From Saprospiraceae bacterium (GTDB lineage Bacteria; Bacteroidota; Bacteroidia; Chitinophagales; Saprospiraceae): a stretch of 64,000 bases of DNA. The notes under the pieces are model-generated. The model saw only the letters and a program-made list of their open reading frames with translations. It made no database searches and was not told the DNA's origin. The translations under genes were made by a program, and so were the position numbers. Positions 32,197 through 41,000 of the stretch are shown here, piece by piece. Location of the stretch: NCBI GenBank assembly GCA_016787345.1, contig JAEUUU010000159.1, positions 1 through 64,000 of the forward strand. The letters run 5' to 3'. Each line of letters begins with the position of its first letter. Within the stretch, counting starts at the first letter, position 1.

Positions 32197-32772
32197 ATGC
32201 TGGCAAAAAACAGAATCGAGGCGTTCAGCGACGGGGTTATTGCCATCATTATTACAATCATGGCTTTCGACCTGAAACTGCAGGAATTACCGGCGCAGTT
32301 TACCCCTGCCGACGTGTGGAAAACGATGCTTGGCGTAGTGCCGAAATTGCTGTCGTACAGCCTGAGTTTTATCGTACTGGCAATCATGTGGCTCAATCAT
32401 CACAGTATGTTCGACCGGCTGCCGCACTCCACCAGCAAACTGGTGTGGTACAATATGTTTTTACTTTTTGCCATGTCGCTCATCCCCATGCCCACGGCTT
32501 TTTTGGCGGCTCATCCAACCCTGCCGCAGGCTGTGATGTTTTATGGATTTGTATTGTTTTTAAACAGTCTGGGATTCTATCTGCTGCGTCGTTACGTGGA
32601 AGTGGAGGCGCAATTGCTGCCTTACAATCGCTTGGTTCAGCGCAGCAACCTGGTTTCAACGCTGCTGTATTTTTCCAGCATTCCATTGGCATTCGCATCC
32701 ATTTATTTACCTTTTTTAATATTCATCGGGATACCGGTCTGGTATTTTCTGCCCGACCGGTTTCATAAATAA
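32197..32772 (+). CDS. TMEM175-family (DUF1211) potassium channel
   Basis: A protein of 191 residues with six hydrophobic segments. The first segment carries the RIEAFSDGVIAIIITIMAFD signature of TMEM175/DUF1211 channels, which lack a classical selectivity filter. Bacterial members form tetrameric potassium-permeable channels. It starts 3 bases after the bestrophin stop, so it belongs to the same operon. Confidence 0.9.
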   Translation: MLAKNRIEAFSDGVIAIIITIMAFDLKLQELPAQFTPADVWKTMLGVVPKLLSYSLSFIVLAIMWLNHHSMFDRLPHSTSKLVWYNMFLLFAMSLIPMPTAFLAAHPTLPQAVMFYGFVLFLNSLGFYLLRRYVEVEAQLLPYNRLVQRSNLVSTLLYFSSIPLAFASIYLPFLIFIGIPVWYFLPDRFHK

Positions 32773-32781
32773 CCATTCGAT

Positions 32782-33396
32782 ATGATGAAAATTGCAATTA
32801 TAGGAACGGGCAATGTCGGTGGCGCACTGGCCACTGCCTGGGCAAAAGCCGGCCATCAGATTCTGCTCGGCGTGCGCGATACGAGCCATTTCAAAGGAGT
32901 GGAACTGCTCCAAAACCCCAATACAACGGCCAAAAGCATCGAAGATGCCGCGGCGGAAGCCGACGTGATACTCGTTGCTACGCCGCCGCAATTTGCGGAA
33001 GAACTGGCGGGCGCTTTCGGCGACGTATCCGGGAAAGTGATTATCGATGCGACAAATGCCGTGCGCACCCGCCCGGAAAACTACCCCACGGCCTACCACG
33101 CTTTTTCGGCGCTGACCGGGGCCGAGGTTGTCAAATGTTTCAATTCGACGGGTTACGAAAACATGCTCGATCCGGTGTACGGCGGCGAGGGTATCGACAT
33201 GTTTATGGCCGGCGACAGCGATGCCGCGAAAAAAACGGCCCGGCAACTGGCCCTCGACGCCGGATTCGGAGACTGCCTCGATTTTGGAAAAAGCGACAAG
33301 GTCGTGCTGCTGGAACAGTTTGCACTGTCGTGGATCAACCTGGCTATCATGCAGGGCCATGGCAGAAACATGGCGTTCAAGGTAGTACGGCGTTGA
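32782..33396 (+). CDS. NADP-binding oxidoreductase of the F420-dependent reductase-like family
   Basis: A protein of 204 residues. The Rossmann motif IAIIGTGNVGGALATAW is followed by LLGVRDTS, ILVATPPQFAEEL and VIIDATNAVRT, and the C-terminal helices carry FALSWINLAIMQGHGRNMAF. The family includes NADPH:F420 oxidoreductase and many relatives that use other acceptors; no F420 pathway genes are seen, so the acceptor is unknown. It follows the TMEM175 gene by 9 bases and is convergent with a glycosyltransferase gene, with one base between the stops. Confidence 0.85.
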   Translation: MMKIAIIGTGNVGGALATAWAKAGHQILLGVRDTSHFKGVELLQNPNTTAKSIEDAAAEADVILVATPPQFAEELAGAFGDVSGKVIIDATNAVRTRPENYPTAYHAFSALTGAEVVKCFNSTGYENMLDPVYGGEGIDMFMAGDSDAAKKTARQLALDAGFGDCLDFGKSDKVVLLEQFALSWINLAIMQGHGRNMAFKVVRR

Positions 33397-33397
33397 G

Positions 33398-34585
33398 TCA
33401 GGCCCTTTTGGCCTTTTCCCACAATACGGTCTGATTGCCCCTTAAATAGCGCAAAAAACCTGCGTACACGGCGTAATTCATCACGCAGAAATAATACGGC
33501 ACAAAAAGGGCCTTCACTTTTATGTGCCTTTTCTCCAGCCAATAGCCCGCCAGAGCGGCAGCGTAAAACAGTAGTTGCCCGGCCAGCAAAACCTGGTAGA
33601 AATGGCTGCCGCTCGCCGCCAGCCACACGTTGAGCGCGAGGATGACGGGCAGCAGGGCCGGCGCCAGCGTCCAGCGAAGTACGCGGTGGGAGATGTACTG
33701 GAAACTCAAAACGCCGTAGCGGACGATGTTGAGCAGCGGCGCCAGGCGCACGATGGCTTGCCAGCCGCCCGCGGCAATCCTGATTTTTCGTTTCAGTTCC
33801 TCCCCCACGCTTGCGGAGGCGGTCTCCACGGCATAAGCGCCGGGTTCGTAGGCCACGCGCCAGCCTTTCTGCGCCATGCGAAGCGTGAGGTAAAAATCTT
33901 CAATAATGGTATCGTCGGGCACGTTTTCGTACGCCTCGGTTCGAAAGGCGAAGAGCTCGCCCGCGGCGCCGACAACCGACCAGAGTTCGGCGTCCCAGCG
34001 TTTCAACAGGCTTTCATAACGCCAGTATATGCCCTCTCCTGCGCTGTTGGCGGCTTCTCGCAGATCGGCGGCGATGCGTTTTTCTCCCGCCACGGCGCCC
34101 ACCCGTGTGTCGCCGAAGTGCCGCACCATGCGGCGCAGCGCTTCCGGATTGAGCTGGGTGTTGGCATCGGTCGATACCACAATCGAAGTATCAACCAACG
34201 CCATCGCCCGCTGGAACGCCGCGATTTTGCCACGGCGTTCGGGTTCGTGCAAATGCACATGGCGAACGCCCTGCGGCCAGGGGTAGCCGTCGATCAAACC
34301 GACGGTGTTGTCGGTAGAGCCGTCGCTGACCAGAATCAGCACAAGGCGTTCGTGTGGGTAATCGAGCGCGAGGGAATTGGCGATTTTTTCTTCAATACAG
34401 TCGGCTTCGTTGAAAGCGCAAGTGACAAGGCTGAGCGCTGGCAAAGCCGCGGGTTCGGGCGGCAAAAAAGGCCGTCGCCCCCGCCATCGGAGCAGCAGCC
34501 AGAGCAGGATGCCGTAGCCGACATAGGCGTAAAACACGATGAGCAAGGCGCTCCAGAAAGTGATTTCAACAACAGGAACCGGCAT
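33398..34585 (-). CDS. Membrane-bound family 2 glycosyltransferase
   Basis: A protein of 395 residues. An N-terminal membrane span is followed by a GT-A domain with LSLVTCAFNEADCIEEKI, LVSDGSTDNT, VVSTDANTQL (DxD-like), GAAGELFAFR and IIEDFYLTLRMAQKG (the ED motif). Three or four C-terminal spans complete it. This layout matches processive or lipid-linked sugar transferases (PgaC/IcaA-like). It lies just outside the exopolysaccharide operon, on the opposite strand, and may serve the same polymer. Confidence 0.88.
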   Translation of the reverse strand: MPVPVVEITFWSALLIVFYAYVGYGILLWLLLRWRGRRPFLPPEPAALPALSLVTCAFNEADCIEEKIANSLALDYPHERLVLILVSDGSTDNTVGLIDGYPWPQGVRHVHLHEPERRGKIAAFQRAMALVDTSIVVSTDANTQLNPEALRRMVRHFGDTRVGAVAGEKRIAADLREAANSAGEGIYWRYESLLKRWDAELWSVVGAAGELFAFRTEAYENVPDDTIIEDFYLTLRMAQKGWRVAYEPGAYAVETASASVGEELKRKIRIAAGGWQAIVRLAPLLNIVRYGVLSFQYISHRVLRWTLAPALLPVILALNVWLAASGSHFYQVLLAGQLLFYAAALAGYWLEKRHIKVKALFVPYYFCVMNYAVYAGFLRYLRGNQTVLWEKAKRA

Positions 34586-35363
34586 GGGAGGAGGAATGGG
34601 ATAAATTGGGCAGGGCAGTCAAACGATGTGCCAAGAATATGGCATCTGCGCCGGATTCACGGTTTTTTAACCTGGTCGTTTTGATCGGGGAATGGTGTTT
34701 TTTGAGGGGAATGGGGCATGGAAAAAAGGGTAAACGGAAATTTTACATAAATTTTTGTGACATCCGGCGGGCGCCCTTGATGGACAAATTTCACCTTTAA
34801 ACCGCTGGCTTACAAAAAGATAAACCGGGTTGTGCTGAAATTTTCCTGGTCGTAAATGTTTCGGTGGCCCGGGGGCTGCCCGCCCAGGATTTGCAAATCA
34901 TGGAAGCGGCGCTATTTTTGTCACCTGCGATGCGTGATCAGCCCCCCTGACTCGCTGAAGAATTCATCTGAACTTAATCCTGAAGAAGTTTTAGCGCCGG
35001 CGCCATGCCGATTCGAAGACGATCAGGGTGCTTTTAATCCGAATTCCCGTATCGCGCTTTCAACCAATCTGTCTTCCTTTTTCTACCGGCTACCCTGCCC
35101 GGTAGCCCCTAATCAGCGAGTGTTGAACCGGATCTTCTCCTGTCCGGAACCAAGGGATTGAAACCCGTTAGCAATTGAATTGTGACTGCCGGTTCGTATC
35201 CGGCGGGTATTGGGTTTCGACAGATTTTTCAACACAGACCATTCACCACCCGACCTGGTACATGCCAGGAAGGAACCGCGCTTTCAGGCGTCCTTATCGG
35301 CATTTGTCTGCTGCCGGGGGCCTTGTTTAATCCTTGTCAATCAACGATCAAATGACTCATGAA
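34586..35363 (+). other. Long non-coding leader region with a row of hairpins
   Basis: No plausible gene is seen in these 778 bases. From 35088 to 35269 five compact hairpins follow one another: 35088-35107 (7-bp stem), 35128-35147, 35154-35166, 35188-35204 (GCCGG/CCGGC) and 35254-35269 (CCTGG/CCAGG). AAACCC (35161-35166) could alternatively pair with GGGTTT (35212-35217) around the fourth. This could be a structured 5' leader of the exopolysaccharide genes. It matches no riboswitch I recognise. Confidence 0.35.
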
Positions 35364-35744
35364 ATGAATAAACGTATACTGCTGGTTGAACATCACGAAT
35401 ACCTGAGAAAACTGCTTGGCGGCTTTTTTGCGCCACATTTCGAGGTAATCGGGGCAAAAGACGCCCTCGAGGCGCTGGCCTGGCTCAATACCGGCTGGCA
35501 GCCCGATGTAATTGTCGTCGGGGCGCAACTCCCCAAAATTTCCACGGTACAGTTTTTGAGTACAATAAAACACAGCGGTTTGCACGCGGGTATCCCCGTC
35601 GCCGTGCTGGGCGAAAAGCCGGAAGACGAACATCCGTTTCTGGCGATGGGCGCACAGGTATACCTGTCCAAACCCTTTGACCCGCTTGTCCTGAATGAAC
35701 AGATCAATCGAATGATCCAACCGGTTTTTTCACCGGAAACATAG
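35364..35744 (+). CDS. Stand-alone degenerate receiver (pseudo-receiver) protein
   Basis: A protein of 126 residues made only of a CheY-like fold: RILLVEHHEYLRKLLGGFF, ALEALAWLNTGWQPDVIVVG, IPVAVLGEKPED, GAQVYLSKPFDPLVLNEQI. The phospho-acceptor aspartate position is glycine (about Gly53 in VIVVGAQLP) and the metal-binding acidic pair is Glu-His, while the lysine of LSKPF is kept. It should therefore not be phosphorylated in the usual way and may act by protein contact. An alternative start lies four codons upstream. It sits 110 bases before the priming transferase gene, which has a similar domain. Confidence 0.8.
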   Translation: MNKRILLVEHHEYLRKLLGGFFAPHFEVIGAKDALEALAWLNTGWQPDVIVVGAQLPKISTVQFLSTIKHSGLHAGIPVAVLGEKPEDEHPFLAMGAQVYLSKPFDPLVLNEQINRMIQPVFSPET

Positions 35745-35854
35745 CCCCCAGGCGACCATCCATCTGAACGCTTGTTTTTTAATCCCGCTCAATTTCCGAC
35801 TACCGTACGATGGAACAACCGTCGTAAGGAACACTAACAACCATTTTTACTCCC

Positions 35855-36958
35855 ATGCATTCCCATCTACAACAACCTGCCTATTCCCTGGCAACAAGGG
35901 AACTGTTATTTGTCGGCTTCGGACGCGCGTTCGACGCCAACATCTCGAATTATCCGTACCACAACGAACACTACGCCTACGAACTGATCAACGACACCCA
36001 AAGCGCCCTGCAATGGCTTAAAAGCCGGGTTGATCAGTTGGAAACCTTCCAACTTCCCTACGCCATTTTTTTTGAACTGGGCTGGCTCGAGACTCATCCC
36101 GACTTGCTTCGTGACATTCAGCAACACCCCGATTTGCGTTTTGTCCCACTCATCGCACTGGCCAGCCCCGGCCAGCAGCCCGATCGCAACACCCTGCTGG
36201 CCAAAGGCCTCGACGATTGCTATTGTGTGCCGGTCGACTGGCGACGACTGGAAGCCCGCCTCGAATTTCTGAATCAGTACAAAACGGTTCTGGTCGATAA
36301 ATCTGCCACGCTGCAACGCGAATCCTTTCAGTTTCGGATACCCAGGGTCAAACGCGCCTTCGACGTCGTGCTGGCGTCCAGTCTGTTGCTGGCCACCTCC
36401 ATTATCTGGATTCCCGCCGCCCTCGCCATCCGTTTTGAAAGCCGGGGACCGGTTATTTATCGTTCGCGGCGCGCCGGCGCGCATTATCAGGTGTTTAAAT
36501 TCTGGAAATTCCGCTCGATGTACCGCGATGCCGATCAACGACTCGACGATTTTCTCGCACTCAACCAGTACCGCGAAAAAGAAAACGGTCAGCCGGTATT
36601 TTTCAAACTGACCCGCGACCCGAGGGTGACCCGTGTGGGCCGCATTATCCGAAAATACAGCATCGACGAATTGCCGCAACTAATCAATGTGCTGCGCGGC
36701 GAAATGTCGATTATCGGCAACCGCCCCTTGCCGCTCTACGAAGCCCAAACCCTTACCCGCAACGAATGGTGCGCCCGCTTTCTGGCCCCCGCCGGCCTCA
36801 CCGGCCTGTGGCAGGTCAGCCGCCGCGGACAGGCGGAGATGAGCGCCGAGGAACGCATCGCCCTCGACATTGCCTATTATGAAAACTACTCTGTCTGGAC
36901 CGACGTGCGCATACTGTTCCAGACGTTCAAGGCTTTTATCCAGAAGGAAGACGTGTAA
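35855..36958 (+). CDS. Priming sugar-phosphate transferase with N-terminal pseudo-receiver domain
   Basis: A protein of 367 residues. Residues about 15-145 have a receiver-like fold ending VPLIALASPG and AKGLDDCYCVPVDWRRLEAR, where the phospho-Asp and the conserved Lys are replaced (IFFELGW; CVPVDW). A membrane helix follows (DVVLASSLLLATSIIWIPAA). The catalytic domain of the polyprenyl-phosphate sugar-1-phosphate transferase family (WbaP/WcaJ-like) then has KFWKFRSMYRDAD, KLTRDPRVTRVGRIIRKYS, IDELPQLINVLRGEMSIIG and GLTGLWQVSRRG. It would load the first sugar phosphate onto undecaprenyl phosphate. It heads the exopolysaccharide operon; the next gene starts 3 bases after it. Confidence 0.9.
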   Translation: MHSHLQQPAYSLATRELLFVGFGRAFDANISNYPYHNEHYAYELINDTQSALQWLKSRVDQLETFQLPYAIFFELGWLETHPDLLRDIQQHPDLRFVPLIALASPGQQPDRNTLLAKGLDDCYCVPVDWRRLEARLEFLNQYKTVLVDKSATLQRESFQFRIPRVKRAFDVVLASSLLLATSIIWIPAALAIRFESRGPVIYRSRRAGAHYQVFKFWKFRSMYRDADQRLDDFLALNQYREKENGQPVFFKLTRDPRVTRVGRIIRKYSIDELPQLINVLRGEMSIIGNRPLPLYEAQTLTRNEWCARFLAPAGLTGLWQVSRRGQAEMSAEERIALDIAYYENYSVWTDVRILFQTFKAFIQKEDV

Positions 36959-36961
36959 ATC

Positions 36962-37918
36962 ATGGTGTCGATCCTGAGCGTCAATTACAACCAGACCGAG
37001 GCCACCTGCGCTTTGCTCGACAGCATCCGGCGTCAAAGTTTCCGCGACGTCGAGGTGATTGTGGTCGACAACGGTAGCCGGGAAGATCCGCGTGCGATCA
37101 TTGAAACCCGTTTCCCGGAGGTCCGGTACCTGCGCAGCGAACGCAACCTGGGTTTTGCCGGCGGCAACAACCTGGGCTTGTCCATAGCCCGGGGCGACTA
37201 TATTTTTTTCCTCAACAACGACGCCGAACTGACCGAGGGCTGTATCGAACGCCTGCTGCACCTTTGTCAAAAACAGGCCGGGCTGGGTCTGGTCAGCCCG
37301 CTCATTTGTTATTGGCCCGAAGAAGGCCAGGCTGCCGACCTGATCCAGTACGCCGGCATGACGCCCGTACATCCGCTCACTGCCCGCAACCGCACCATCG
37401 GACAGGGCGAAGCCGATCGCGGGCAGTTTGCCGGGGCGCAACCCACGGCTTATGCGCACGGCGCGGCCATGCTGGCGCCCCGACGGGTGATCGAACAGGT
37501 GGGCCCGATGGACGAGGGTTTCTTTCTTTACTACGAAGAACTCGACTGGGCGGAACGCATCCGGCAGGCGGGCTTCGAGGTCTGGGTGGACCCCCGGGCC
37601 CGGGTGTACCACCACGAAAGCCTGACCATGCAGACGCTCGGACCGATGAAAACCTATTTCCTGACCCGCAACCGCGTCCTGTTTATGCGCCGGCACGGCA
37701 GCGGCGTACAACTGGCGGCATTTTTCCTGTTTCTCCTGGTTTTTACCCTGTCCAAAAACACCCTGCTGTATGCTCTTCGCGGGCAATGGGGACAATTAAA
37801 AGCCTTCTGGCAAGGTTTAGCCTGGCACTGCGGCTTTCGGAACAATCCTTTTGAGCGAGTCGCCGGACCTTTTCAAATAAAAGGAACAACGCGGTCGGAA
37901 ATATCCCGACCCGCCTGA
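36962..37918 (+). CDS. Family 2 glycosyltransferase (rhamnosyltransferase-like)
   Basis: A protein of 318 residues. The GT-A fold shows SILSVNYNQTEATCALLDSI, VIVVDNGSREDP, RNLGFAGGNNLGL, FFLNNDAELTEGC (the DxD-like site) and GFFLYYEELDWAERIRQAGF. There is a short hydrophobic segment near the C-terminus (FFLFLLVFTLSKNTLLYAL). It is of the kind that adds rhamnose or a similar sugar in O-antigen and exopolysaccharide assembly; the donor is not deducible. It is the second gene of the operon. Confidence 0.9.
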   Translation: MVSILSVNYNQTEATCALLDSIRRQSFRDVEVIVVDNGSREDPRAIIETRFPEVRYLRSERNLGFAGGNNLGLSIARGDYIFFLNNDAELTEGCIERLLHLCQKQAGLGLVSPLICYWPEEGQAADLIQYAGMTPVHPLTARNRTIGQGEADRGQFAGAQPTAYAHGAAMLAPRRVIEQVGPMDEGFFLYYEELDWAERIRQAGFEVWVDPRARVYHHESLTMQTLGPMKTYFLTRNRVLFMRRHGSGVQLAAFFLFLLVFTLSKNTLLYALRGQWGQLKAFWQGLAWHCGFRNNPFERVAGPFQIKGTTRSEISRPA

Positions 37919-37962
37919 TAACGCTTTAAAAAACTGCATTACACCAACCGTCCACGCATCCT

Positions 37963-39201
37963 ATGGCCGCGCTTTACGGAATCTTCTATTGCTTGTCCGG
38001 CTGGCTCATTTTCCAGCTGGTCTATCCGTTTGGCACAGTGGCGCTGGCCCGTCTGTTGGGGCGGGAGCGTTTGAATAAAAGTGGCGAAGGCGAAAGCCGT
38101 TCTCCCGACTTCGGCTGCATCATTACGGCTTATCGCAACGCCGCCATCGCCCGCCCGCTGGTGGAGTCGCTGCTCTGCCAAACGCACGAACGATTCCAGA
38201 TTTATCTGGTGGCCGACGAATGCCCGGAAACGGACTTGGGTATTGCCGACGATCGGTTTGTGTTGCTCCACCCCGATCCGCCCTTGCGGCTCAAAGCCAA
38301 AAGCATCATGTATGCCATGGATCGTTTCCGCCGCCCGCACGACTACACTGCCGTATTCGACGCCGACAACCTGGCCCACCCCCGCCTGCTCGAAACGCTG
38401 GCCCGCTATGTTGCAGCCGGCCATCGCTGTATTCAGGGGCGCCGTACCGCCAAAAACATCGACAGCGGCTATGCCGGCGCCGATGCTCTGGGCGAGATGT
38501 ACAAAAACTATATCGAGCGCTACGCCCCTTACCTGCTCGGTGGTTCGGCAGTGATCAGCGGCTCGGGAATGGCGACTGAAACCACCCTGTACCGGGCTTA
38601 TCTCGACAGCCCGGAGATTCAGCAGGGGCAGCATCTTTGGAAAAAAATGCTGCAGGAAGACAAGATTCTGCAAAATTTCCTGCTTCGCCGCGACGAACGC
38701 ATCGCCTATGCCCGCGATGCCGTGTGTTACGATGAAAAAGCCGATACCGCCGAGGCCGTGCGCACGCAGCGCAGTCGCTGGCTGTATTCCTATTTTCAAA
38801 ACATCCCCAATGCGTTGGGTATTCTGCGCCGGGGCCTGCTACGGGGCAGCGCCAACCAGTTTTTTTTCGGTCTGACGACGCTTGCCCTGCCCATGTTCAT
38901 CCAGGTCGGTCTGGCCGTCGTGCTGGCTGCCGCGGGTTTCCTGATCACCCCGACGATGGGCTGGCTGCTGCTGGCGGCCCTGGCTGTTTTTGCCGCCAAC
39001 GTGCTTTGGGTACTTCGTCTTTCCGGCGCGCCGGCACAGGTATGGCGGGCTCTGGGCGCGGTGCCCAAATTCGTCTGGAGGCAGTTTACGGGATTGTTTG
39101 GTATGGCCAACCCGAATAAAAATTTCAAACACTCCGAACATCGGCACGCCCTCACCCTCGACGAGTTGCGGGCGCGGGGTATGGAGGAACCGGAGTCGTA
39201 G
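37963..39201 (+). CDS. Membrane-bound family 2 glycosyltransferase
   Basis: A protein of 412 residues with an N-terminal membrane span. The GT-A core shows FGCIITAYRNAAIARPLVES, YTAVFDADNLAHPRLLE (DxD), the acceptor-site QEDKIL region and QRSRWLYSY, the Q-x-x-RW motif typical of processive enzymes. Two or three C-terminal spans follow. It probably elongates the lipid-linked polymer at the inner membrane. It lies 44 bases after the previous transferase and 3 bases before the acyltransferase gene. Confidence 0.88.
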   Translation: MAALYGIFYCLSGWLIFQLVYPFGTVALARLLGRERLNKSGEGESRSPDFGCIITAYRNAAIARPLVESLLCQTHERFQIYLVADECPETDLGIADDRFVLLHPDPPLRLKAKSIMYAMDRFRRPHDYTAVFDADNLAHPRLLETLARYVAAGHRCIQGRRTAKNIDSGYAGADALGEMYKNYIERYAPYLLGGSAVISGSGMATETTLYRAYLDSPEIQQGQHLWKKMLQEDKILQNFLLRRDERIAYARDAVCYDEKADTAEAVRTQRSRWLYSYFQNIPNALGILRRGLLRGSANQFFFGLTTLALPMFIQVGLAVVLAAAGFLITPTMGWLLLAALAVFAANVLWVLRLSGAPAQVWRALGAVPKFVWRQFTGLFGMANPNKNFKHSEHRHALTLDELRARGMEEPES

Positions 39202-39204
39202 ATC

Positions 39205-40284
39205 ATGCAAAATATACCCTTCCTCGACTTCGCCAGGGGCTACGCGATTTTCACCATCGTGCTCTACCACGCCCTTCAAAAGACGGTGCTGCCCGGCTGG
39301 GCGGCGCAGGCGGCGGGTTTCGGCGGAACGGGCGTGCATCTTTTTTTCCTGTTGTCGGGTTTCGGCCTGGCCTTGTCGCGGCACAGCGGTACGGCCGGCA
39401 GTTTTTACCGGCGGCGGCTGGTGAAAGTTTGGCTGCCCTACGCGCTGGCACTGACCCTGAGCCTTTTTGCCGCGCTGGTCTGGGGGCTATTCCCCGACGG
39501 CTGGGCGGCCTGGCTGGCAGGGGTGGGCTTGTACCAGATGTTTTTCGAACCCTTTATTTTGAGCTTCGGCGGACATTTCTGGTTTATCAGCGCCATTGTA
39601 CAATTTTACCTGGCCTGGCCCCTGTTGGTGTGGTTGCGCGCCCGTTTGCCGGACGATCGCCTGTTTTTCGGATGTTGTCTGGCCGTGTCGGTCGCCTGGT
39701 GGGGGCTGGTTTTTTTTCTTGAAAAAGGGCACTCGCGCGTCTGGAACAGCTTTTTTCTGCAGTTTTTATGGGAATTCGGCTTGGGTATGATCCTGGCCGC
39801 CCAGTATCGGCAAAGGGGCGAGGCGCGGGCGTTCTGGCGTTTTCCGCTCAGTCTGAACCTGCTGGCCGGCCTTGTTTTTACGGGCTTCATGGTGCTGCTG
39901 GTGCTGAAAATGGGGCCGGTCGGGCGGATTTTCAACGATATACCGGCGCTGATCGGGTACACGGCGTTTTGTATCGCCGTTTTTCAACTCGGGGCAAAGT
40001 ACTTGCCTCCGCTCCGGCAGTTTTTCGAATGGGTAGGCGGCATCTCCTATTCCCTTTACCTGATACATGTGCTGGTGCTCGATTTTTACCTGCTGGCGCT
40101 GGATGGAGGCGGTTTGAAGATCAACCCGATTACCTTGTTGCCCTATCCTCTGCTGGCGCTGGCGGCAGCCTGGTTGTTCGAGCAGGGGAGCAGCCGCCTG
40201 ATCGGGCTTTTTTCTAAAAAAAACGACAACCAACCGCGTCCCGGCGCCCAAACCGACGTTGCCGACCCAACTCGAACGACATGA
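39205..40284 (+). CDS. Acyltransferase-3 family membrane protein (OafA-like)
   Basis: A protein of 359 residues with about ten membrane spans. The N-terminus IPFLDFARGYAIFTIVLYHA carries the conserved Arg and the catalytic His of the acyltransferase-3 family. GVHLFFLLSGFGLALS and, near the end, SYSLYLIHVLVLDF are further hallmarks. Members O-acylate (often O-acetylate) extracytoplasmic glycans. Its stop overlaps an SGNH hydrolase gene by four bases; such enzymes often pair as separate acyl-donor and acyl-transfer modules. Confidence 0.88.
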   Translation: MQNIPFLDFARGYAIFTIVLYHALQKTVLPGWAAQAAGFGGTGVHLFFLLSGFGLALSRHSGTAGSFYRRRLVKVWLPYALALTLSLFAALVWGLFPDGWAAWLAGVGLYQMFFEPFILSFGGHFWFISAIVQFYLAWPLLVWLRARLPDDRLFFGCCLAVSVAWWGLVFFLEKGHSRVWNSFFLQFLWEFGLGMILAAQYRQRGEARAFWRFPLSLNLLAGLVFTGFMVLLVLKMGPVGRIFNDIPALIGYTAFCIAVFQLGAKYLPPLRQFFEWVGGISYSLYLIHVLVLDFYLLALDGGGLKINPITLLPYPLLALAAAWLFEQGSSRLIGLFSKKNDNQPRPGAQTDVADPTRTT

Positions 40285-40985
40285 AACGCTGGCTGATTTT
40301 ATCCCTTTTGCTCAACGCCGTGCTGCTGGCCGGCATACTGGCCGGAATCCGGCGGGGCGGTGGCTGGCGCTATTTGCTTCAACGCCTGCAATACGGCGAA
40401 TCGGGCCTGTACGCCAACCGGCAGGACCAACTGGCCCGGCTGCCCGAACAACCTGGCGCCATCGTATTCGTGGGCGACAGCCAGATCGAGCAGGGCGAAT
40501 GGCACGAATGGCTGGGCGACCAGCCGCCCGTGCTCAACCGGGGCATCACGGGCGATGGGACGGAAGGCGTTTTGGCCCGGCTTGATACCGATGTTTTGCG
40601 GCAAAAACCTTCAAAAATTGTGCTTTGCGTGGGCATCAACGATCTGTTTTTTGGAAAAAAGCCCGACGAAGTCGCCGCGCTTTATCGCCGCCTGGTACAA
40701 GGGCTGCGCCAGGGCGCCCCGCAGGCCGATCTCTTGCTGGTGAGCGTATTGCCGGTCAATAACCAGGTCCGCAATACCGGCCTCGATAATGCGCGGGTGC
40801 GCGAACTGAACGCCGCCATCCGGCAGATTGCCGGCGAATGGGCCGTGTCGTACCTCGACCTTTACGGTCCGCTGGCCGATGCCGATGGGCGCCTGGCGGC
40901 CAAATTTACGGCCGACGGGGTGCATTTAAATGGTTTGGGATATGGCGTCTGGAAGCATAATTTGGCGTCATATTTTAACAAATAA
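40281..40985 (+). CDS. SGNH/GDSL-family hydrolase or O-acetyltransferase
   Basis: A protein of 234 residues. An N-terminal membrane anchor or signal (WLILSLLLNAVLLAGILAG) places it on the outer side of the inner membrane. The four SGNH blocks are present: IVFVGDSQIEQGEW (Ser), NRGITGDGTEG (Gly), CVGINDLFFG (Asn) and FTADGVHLNGLGY (Asp/His). Coupled to the acyltransferase-3 gene, it may transfer or remove acetyl groups on the polymer. Confidence 0.88.
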   Translation: MKRWLILSLLLNAVLLAGILAGIRRGGGWRYLLQRLQYGESGLYANRQDQLARLPEQPGAIVFVGDSQIEQGEWHEWLGDQPPVLNRGITGDGTEGVLARLDTDVLRQKPSKIVLCVGINDLFFGKKPDEVAALYRRLVQGLRQGAPQADLLLVSVLPVNNQVRNTGLDNARVRELNAAIRQIAGEWAVSYLDLYGPLADADGRLAAKFTADGVHLNGLGYGVWKHNLASYFNK

Positions 40986-41000
40986 CCGGATCATCTATTC

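Noticed and set aside
35188..35204. tRNA T-arm look-alike (GCCGGTTCGTATCCGGC)
   Set aside because: The loop lacks the conserved A58 and no acceptor, D or anticodon arm can be paired around it.
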